A stretch of 47,903 nucleotides of DNA from Metasolibacillus sp. GTDB lineage: Bacteria; Bacillota; Bacilli; Bacillales_A; Planococcaceae. The notes beneath the pieces are model-generated. The model was not told the DNA's origin. It searched no databases and was given only the letters and a program-made list of their open reading frames with translations. The position numbers were made by a program, and so were the translations under genes. Shown here in pieces: positions 43,626-47,903 of the stretch. The stretch lies in the NCBI RefSeq assembly GCF_025291715.1, contig NZ_JAMBIZ010000032.1, forward strand, positions 1 through 47,903, read 5' to 3'. Positions within the stretch are counted from its first letter, which is position 1, and every line of letters begins with the position of its first letter.

Positions 43626-44183
43626 ATGATTATGACAGAAACAACAATGAATACATTGAAGGCTTTTAATTTATTAAAGTGGATTGAGGAAAATAAAGAT
43701 GTACTACAGCCACCTGTTAATAATAAGGTGCTTTGGGAGGATTCTGAATTTATTTGCATGATGATTGGTGGACCAAATCGTCGCCGAGAGTTTCATGTTG
43801 ACCCTTCAGATGAATTTTTCTACCAAGTGAAAGGTGATTGCTTTGTAGAAATTATTAATCATGAAGGAAAGCGTGAAGTCATCACAATTAAGGAAGGGGA
43901 AGTATTCATGTTGCCAGCGATGGTGCCACATTCCCCGCATCGTATTGCAGATACGTATGGCTTAGTGATTGAGCGTAAACGAGATCACGGAGAGCTAGAG
44001 GATTTCGTTTGGTTCTGTGATGCTTGCAATCATGAAATGCATCGCAACCGTGTGCAATTAACGGATATTGAAACACAAGTAAAAGGTGGTATTGAGCAGT
44101 TTAACAGCAGCTTAGAATTGTGCACATGTAAAAATTGTGGTCATATCATGCCAGAAGAAGTAGGTTTATGGCAATGCGAGTAG
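43626..44183 (+). CDS. 3-Hydroxyanthranilate 3,4-dioxygenase
   Basis: This cupin iron enzyme opens the ring of 3-hydroxyanthranilate to 2-amino-3-carboxymuconate semialdehyde. It has 185 residues. By alignment with the Cupriavidus enzyme the iron ligands are His57, Glu63 and His102, with Arg53 and Arg106 for the substrate carboxylate. A second, rubredoxin-like site is formed by Cys131, Cys134, Cys168 and Cys171, with the same 3-34-3 spacing as in the Cupriavidus protein and typical of bacterial forms. Names in use are nbaC or kynC. ATG 43626 follows TTGGAGG by 5 bp. The gene overlaps the next by 16 bp. Confidence 0.94.
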   Translation: MIMTETTMNTLKAFNLLKWIEENKDVLQPPVNNKVLWEDSEFICMMIGGPNRRREFHVDPSDEFFYQVKGDCFVEIINHEGKREVITIKEGEVFMLPAMVPHSPHRIADTYGLVIERKRDHGELEDFVWFCDACNHEMHRNRVQLTDIETQVKGGIEQFNSSLELCTCKNCGHIMPEEVGLWQCE

Positions 44184-45184
44184 ATTTTCATACACATATT
44201 ATTCCAGAGGATATACCTAATTTTATCGAGAGATTTGATGGCGAGCGCTGGCCTGTATTGGAAAAAACCTGTTCCTGTGGAGCGAATATTATGGTTGCGG
44301 GTAAGGTTTTTCGTGAAGTAACAGATCAAGTGTGGAGTCCACAAAAAAGAATTCAGGATATGGATGCAGAAGGTGTGGATATACAAGTATTATCTCCTAT
44401 TCCAGTGACGTTTTCTTATTGGGCGGAGCCAATAGCCGCGGAGGAAATGTCAAAAGTTCAAAATGACTTTATAGCCGATACAGTGAAGCAATATCCTAAT
44501 CGATTTATTGGACTAGGTACTGTCCCGCTCCAGAATGTGGAGGTATCTATACGAGAAATGCAACGCTGTATACAGGAGCTAGGGTTAAAAGGGATTGAAA
44601 TTGGAACAAATATTAATGGAAAAAACTTAGATGATCCTGCCTTTACGAAATTTTTCGAAATGGCTGAGCGCTGGGAAGTACCATTGTTTATTCATCCATG
44701 GGAAACATTAGGCACAGAACGAATGCCACGTCATAATTTTATGTACACTGTGGGAATGCCAAGTGAGACAGCCTTGGCTGCTGCGAGTTTAATTCTTGGT
44801 GGTGTGATGGAGCGATTCCCTAAGCTAAAGATTTGCTTTGCGCATGGTGGTGGATCATTTCCTTCTATCCTTCCACGTTTAGATCAAGGGTGGCATGTAT
44901 GGCCTCATTTACGGCAAACAACAAAGCCACCTAGTTATTACGCGAAAAGTTTCTATTTTGACTCACTTAATTATGATGCATTGAATTTGAAGCTTTTAAT
45001 TGATCGTTTTGGCTTTGAAAAAGTAGTAATGGGATCAGACTATCCATTTTTATTAAGAGAAATCCCACCAGGAAAAGTAGTGGATGAGACGCTAGAGCTG
45101 ACTGATGAACAAAAAAAGGCAATTTTAGGTGAAAATGCACTGACTTTCTTAAATATAAAAATAGGAGAGGGGCTAGAGTCATGA
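44168..45184 (+). CDS. 2-Amino-3-carboxymuconate-6-semialdehyde decarboxylase (ACMSD)
   Basis: This zinc amidohydrolase-fold enzyme removes CO2 from the ring-cleavage product to give 2-aminomuconate semialdehyde and so prevents quinolinate formation. The 338-residue protein starts MAMRVDFHTH, giving the metal ligands of the HxH pair at once; the frame extends 11 codons further up but those lie inside the dioxygenase gene and are not family-like. FIHPW and CFAHGGG carry further His ligands, and GSDYPF the Asp. ACMSD family features WSPQKRIQDMDAEGVDIQVLS are clear. The end overlaps the next start (ATGA). Confidence 0.93.
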   Translation: MAMRVDFHTHIIPEDIPNFIERFDGERWPVLEKTCSCGANIMVAGKVFREVTDQVWSPQKRIQDMDAEGVDIQVLSPIPVTFSYWAEPIAAEEMSKVQNDFIADTVKQYPNRFIGLGTVPLQNVEVSIREMQRCIQELGLKGIEIGTNINGKNLDDPAFTKFFEMAERWEVPLFIHPWETLGTERMPRHNFMYTVGMPSETALAAASLILGGVMERFPKLKICFAHGGGSFPSILPRLDQGWHVWPHLRQTTKPPSYYAKSFYFDSLNYDALNLKLLIDRFGFEKVVMGSDYPFLLREIPPGKVVDETLELTDEQKKAILGENALTFLNIKIGEGLES

Positions 45185-45630
45185 GCACACCAGAGCAAAA
45201 GTTAAAAGAACTAGGGCTTGAATTGCCTGCATTAAGACCTGCATGGGGAGATTATGTGAGATGTGTTAGAACTGGAAATTTATTGTTTACAGCTGGTCAA
45301 GGTGTCGATGAATACCACGGTAAATTAGGAAGAGATTTAACAGTGGAGGAAGGCTATTTAGCAGCACAGCAAGTAATGCTTAACTTATTTAGTGTTGTGA
45401 AAGCGGAAATTGGTGAGCTAAGTAAAGTAAAGCAATTTGTAAAAATACTAGGAATGGTAAATAGTACAGAAGATTTTATCGAACATCCGCAAGTAATGAA
45501 TGGCGCATCTGATTTAATTAACAAAGTGTTTGGTGAAAGAGGGAGGCATGGTCGTTCATCAGTTGGAATGGCACAGCTACCAAACAACACGGCAATTGAA
45601 ATTGAAATCATTGTTGAAATAGAGGACTAG
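45181..45630 (+). CDS. RidA-family 2-aminomuconate deaminase
   Basis: This 149-residue RidA/YjgF-fold protein should turn 2-aminomuconate into 4-oxalocrotonate plus ammonia, as NbaF and AmnD do. Ordinary RidA proteins act on enamines; the long N-terminus (KLKELGLELPALRPAWGDYV) and the C-terminal ...GRSSVGMAQLPNNTAIEIE, with its conserved Arg for the carboxylate, match the deaminase subgroup, as does the gene's position between ACMSD and the dehydrogenase. It overlaps the ACMSD stop by 4 bp and precedes the dehydrogenase gene by 11 bp. Confidence 0.88.
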   Translation: MSTPEQKLKELGLELPALRPAWGDYVRCVRTGNLLFTAGQGVDEYHGKLGRDLTVEEGYLAAQQVMLNLFSVVKAEIGELSKVKQFVKILGMVNSTEDFIEHPQVMNGASDLINKVFGERGRHGRSSVGMAQLPNNTAIEIEIIVEIED

Positions 45631-45641
45631 GAGGGAAGCGG

Positions 45642-47111
45642 ATGACACAAGAAATTGTAGCTGAAAAGATAACCGTCCAAAATGCAAAGCTTTTTATTGA
45701 TGGTGAATATGTCGATGCGCTTTCTGGCGAAACCTTTGATTCAATCAATCCAGCAACAAATAAAAAGTTAGCTAGCGTCGCAAATGGTGGGGAAGCGGAT
45801 GTAAAGCGTGCCATTGAAGTAGCGCAGCGTACATTTGCTAGTGGACGATGGAGTGCAATGCCTGTCGAAGAAAGAGCCCGGATTTTATGCAAAATGGCAG
45901 ACTTAATTCTGGAGAAGGTAGAGCAACTAGCGCTTGTTGAAACATTAGATGTAGGGAAGCCGATTAAGGAAAGCCGCGGATTTGATATTCCGCGTGCTGC
46001 TGCTAATTTTCGCTTTTTTGCTGAAATGGCAAAGTACATGGTGCATGAGCATTATGATATGCCAAACCATATGTCCTATGTTCAGTATGCACCAGCAGGT
46101 GTCACAAGCCTAATCATTCCATGGAATTTACCGTTTATGCAAATGACATGGAAAGTTTCAGCTGCTTTAGCGGCAGGCAATACCGTTGTTGTAAAACCTG
46201 CTTCCTACACGCCATTAAGTGCGGTAATGTTAGGGCAAATTGCGAATGAGGCTGGGTTGCCACCAGGCGTATTAAATATTATAACAGGGCCAGGTCATAC
46301 CGTAGGAACGGTTATGGCAACACATCCATTCGTGCGCAGAATTTCCTTTGTTGGCGAATCCAATACAGGAAAAACCGTTATGCGTAATGCGGCTGAACAG
46401 TTAATTCCCGTTTCCTTAGAGCTTGGTGGGAAGTCAGCGAATATTATTTTTGATGATGCTGATTTAGATGAAGCAGTTGCTGGCTCAATTGAAGCAATTT
46501 ATCGAAACCAAGGTGAGATTTGTTTAGCAGGCTCTCGTATTGTTGTACAGCAAGGCGTATATGACCAATTTTTAGAGAAATTTACGGCAGCTGTGAGGCA
46601 AATAAAAGTTGGCAATCCATTGGAGGAGTCAACAGATATGGGCGCATTAGTTTCCAAAAATCATATGCAAACGGTTGATGATTATGTGCAAATTGGGCTT
46701 GCTGAAGGAGCAAAGCTAGCATATGGAGGCAAAGCAGTGGCAGGGATGGAACAAGGAAACTTCTATGAGCCAACCATTCTTTATGATGTTGATAATAAAA
46801 TGCGTGTGGCACAAGAAGAGATTTTTGGACCTGTGCCTGTAATGATTCCATTTAAAACAGAGGATGAGGCTGTTCAAATTGCGAATGATTCGATATATGG
46901 CTTAGCCGGGGTCGTATGGACGAATGATTTGAGACGAGCACAGCGTGTAACATCGCGTATCCACAGCGGTTTACTTTGGGTTAATTGCTGGTATGTACGC
47001 GATTTACGAACACCATTTGGGGGAGCAAAGGCAAGTGGCATTGGTCGAGAAGGTGGGCGTCATAGCTTTGATTTTTATACAGAAGCCAAAACCATTACGA
47101 TTAAAAAATAA
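45642..47111 (+). CDS. 2-Aminomuconate semialdehyde dehydrogenase (ALDH family)
   Basis: This NAD-dependent aldehyde dehydrogenase oxidises 2-aminomuconate semialdehyde to 2-aminomuconate. The 489-residue protein has PWNLPFMQMTWKVSAALAAGN (with the catalytic Asn), FVGESNTGKTVM, the general-base Glu in LELGGKSANIIF, and the catalytic Cys in NQGEICLAGSRI. The family also contains 2-hydroxymuconate semialdehyde dehydrogenases, and context decides the name here. AGGAGGGAAGCGG precedes the ATG. Confidence 0.92.
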   Translation: MTQEIVAEKITVQNAKLFIDGEYVDALSGETFDSINPATNKKLASVANGGEADVKRAIEVAQRTFASGRWSAMPVEERARILCKMADLILEKVEQLALVETLDVGKPIKESRGFDIPRAAANFRFFAEMAKYMVHEHYDMPNHMSYVQYAPAGVTSLIIPWNLPFMQMTWKVSAALAAGNTVVVKPASYTPLSAVMLGQIANEAGLPPGVLNIITGPGHTVGTVMATHPFVRRISFVGESNTGKTVMRNAAEQLIPVSLELGGKSANIIFDDADLDEAVAGSIEAIYRNQGEICLAGSRIVVQQGVYDQFLEKFTAAVRQIKVGNPLEESTDMGALVSKNHMQTVDDYVQIGLAEGAKLAYGGKAVAGMEQGNFYEPTILYDVDNKMRVAQEEIFGPVPVMIPFKTEDEAVQIANDSIYGLAGVVWTNDLRRAQRVTSRIHSGLLWVNCWYVRDLRTPFGGAKASGIGREGGRHSFDFYTEAKTITIKK

Positions 47112-47116
47112 TAACA

Positions 47117-47148
47117 GCGAAAGGTGACAGTGTTGCTCACCTTTTGCT
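47117..47148 (+). other. Intercistronic hairpin
   Basis: GCGAAAGGTGA pairs with TCACCTTTTGC across eight bases, with only four Ts. It may weakly attenuate transcription or protect the 3' end of the upstream message; it is not a full terminator. Confidence 0.5.
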
Positions 47149-47173
47149 TATGTGAGAAGCGGGAGGGTTTTTA

Positions 47174-47833
47174 GTGCAAGTTAAAAATAGGCAATTGGCA
47201 AAGGAATTACTAGCTGCAGAGAAATTGTGTCAAGGGGTAGCGCCTTTAAGTGAGCGTGATGGTGAATTAACGGTAGAGGATGCTTATCAAATTCAGCTAG
47301 AAATGGTGCAAATGAAGCTTGCAGAAGGTAGAAAAATCATTGGGAAAAAGGTAGGACTCACAAGTGTCGCCATGCAAAAAATGCTAAATGTCGATGAACC
47401 AGATTATGGGCATTTATTTGATGATATGGAGCTTAAAGACGGTGCGCTCGTGTCAGTAAATTCCATGCTTTCCCCAAAGGTCGAAGCAGAAATCGGCTTT
47501 ATACTTGCAGAAGATTTAGTAGGACCAAATATTACGTATGTAGACGTTTTGCTCGCAACGAAATACATCGTACCCACAATTGAGATCATTGATAGTCGTG
47601 TGAAAGATTGGCAAATAAAACTAGTAGACACAGTAGCGGATAATGGTTCATCTGCAAAGGTCGTTATGGGCGATAGCATGCTCACAATCAATCAAGTCGA
47701 TTTGCGCACAACGAGCATGGCACTTTATAAAAATGACGAGCTTATCGCAACTGGTGCGGGAGCTGCTGCGCTTGGTCATCCAGCACATGCAATTGCCTGG
47801 CTTGCTAATAAATTATATGAATATGGTCACTAG
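47174..47833 (+). CDS. 2-Keto-4-pentenoate hydratase / 4-oxalocrotonate decarboxylase family, C-terminus short
   Basis: This FAH-superfamily enzyme would either decarboxylate 4-oxalocrotonate or hydrate 2-oxopent-4-enoate, the next steps after the deaminase. It shows IGKKVGLTS, PDYGHLFDDM, the metal ligands in KVEAEIGFIL, and DNGSSAKVVMG. It has 219 residues, while relatives have about 260: the frame stops just after AWLANKLYEYGH, without the usual closing GE-LSG segment, and no other frame after the stop restores it. It may be truncated by a rearrangement. The start is GTG behind GGGAGGG. The two enzyme types cannot be told apart by eye. Confidence 0.82.
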   Translation: MQVKNRQLAKELLAAEKLCQGVAPLSERDGELTVEDAYQIQLEMVQMKLAEGRKIIGKKVGLTSVAMQKMLNVDEPDYGHLFDDMELKDGALVSVNSMLSPKVEAEIGFILAEDLVGPNITYVDVLLATKYIVPTIEIIDSRVKDWQIKLVDTVADNGSSAKVVMGDSMLTINQVDLRTTSMALYKNDELIATGAGAAALGHPAHAIAWLANKLYEYGH

Positions 47834-47903
47834 CGTCGCATTAAAATAATTCAACGCATCGTATTAAACTGAATTTTCTGTAATATAATCCAAGCATAAA
47901 AAA
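47834..47903. other. AT-rich right edge
   Basis: The last 70 bases hold no gene start that I can support. A TAATATAAT-like stretch at about 47880-47890 could be a promoter for something outside the window. Confidence 0.3.

Overview
The window looks like the chromosome of an AT-rich, endospore-forming Firmicute, most like Lysinibacillus or Solibacillus (Planococcaceae). The evidence is strong AGGAGG ribosome binding sites, GTG and TTG starts, a gerA-type germination operon, a collagen-like exosporium protein, an Ena-like spore appendage subunit and T-tract terminators. The genus is inferred from gene style, not proven. I see no tRNA, rRNA or CRISPR array.

Left end (1-5.7 kb): the 3' end of an IS3-family element lies beside an orphan cobalamin riboswitch on the minus strand, which reads straight into the IS. 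Then comes kynUBA, which takes tryptophan to anthranilate. It ends in a terminator that abuts a decapitated mcrB; mcrC downstream is whole. 5.7-10.6 kb: an ABC-2 exporter operon led by a membrane-anchored protein whose C-terminal TlpA/ResA-like domain has lost both redox cysteines. 10.6-15 kb: an SDR remnant, then an NRDE/TANGO2 protein (with a good cre site) tightly coupled to an AAA ATPase and a TOPRIM-like protein, then a thiolase. The ATPase/TOPRIM pair resembles the AbiL/RloAB/PARIS class of phage defence and is my best candidate for an undescribed system.

15-25.4 kb: an NhaC-type antiporter and argH behind a strong promoter with a CodY-like box and a perfect palindrome; a regulator and a GNAT enzyme on the other strand; and a three-gene signalling operon (Hpt-REC-GGDEF-REC, a lone REC, and a HAMP/GAF/PAS hybrid histidine kinase). 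25.4-33 kb is a spore block: collagen-like protein, an Ena-related gene broken by one base in a T7 run, an intact Ena-type subunit, a GT2 glycosyltransferase, a LysM-3D wall protein and gerA-type genes A, B and C.

33-42.4 kb is mostly housekeeping: phosphatase, OsmC, UbiB/ABC1 kinase, SPFH/zinc-ribbon protein, hutH, a 5'-3' exonuclease, and TPP-riboswitch-controlled thiW with four 21-bp repeats before its start. At 42.19 kb a truncated LVIVD-repeat gene meets a truncated amino acid permease at a recombination scar. 42.4-47.9 kb: an IclR regulator and a meta-cleavage operon for 3-hydroxyanthranilate (3,4-dioxygenase, ACMSD, RidA-type 2-aminomuconate deaminase, semialdehyde dehydrogenase, and a shortened hydratase/decarboxylase).

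Together the two ends of the window carry most of a tryptophan catabolic route, but no kynurenine 3-monooxygenase is visible to join them. Several broken genes (IS junction, mcrB, SDR, LVIVD/permease, hydratase) show repeated rearrangement next to these accessory clusters.
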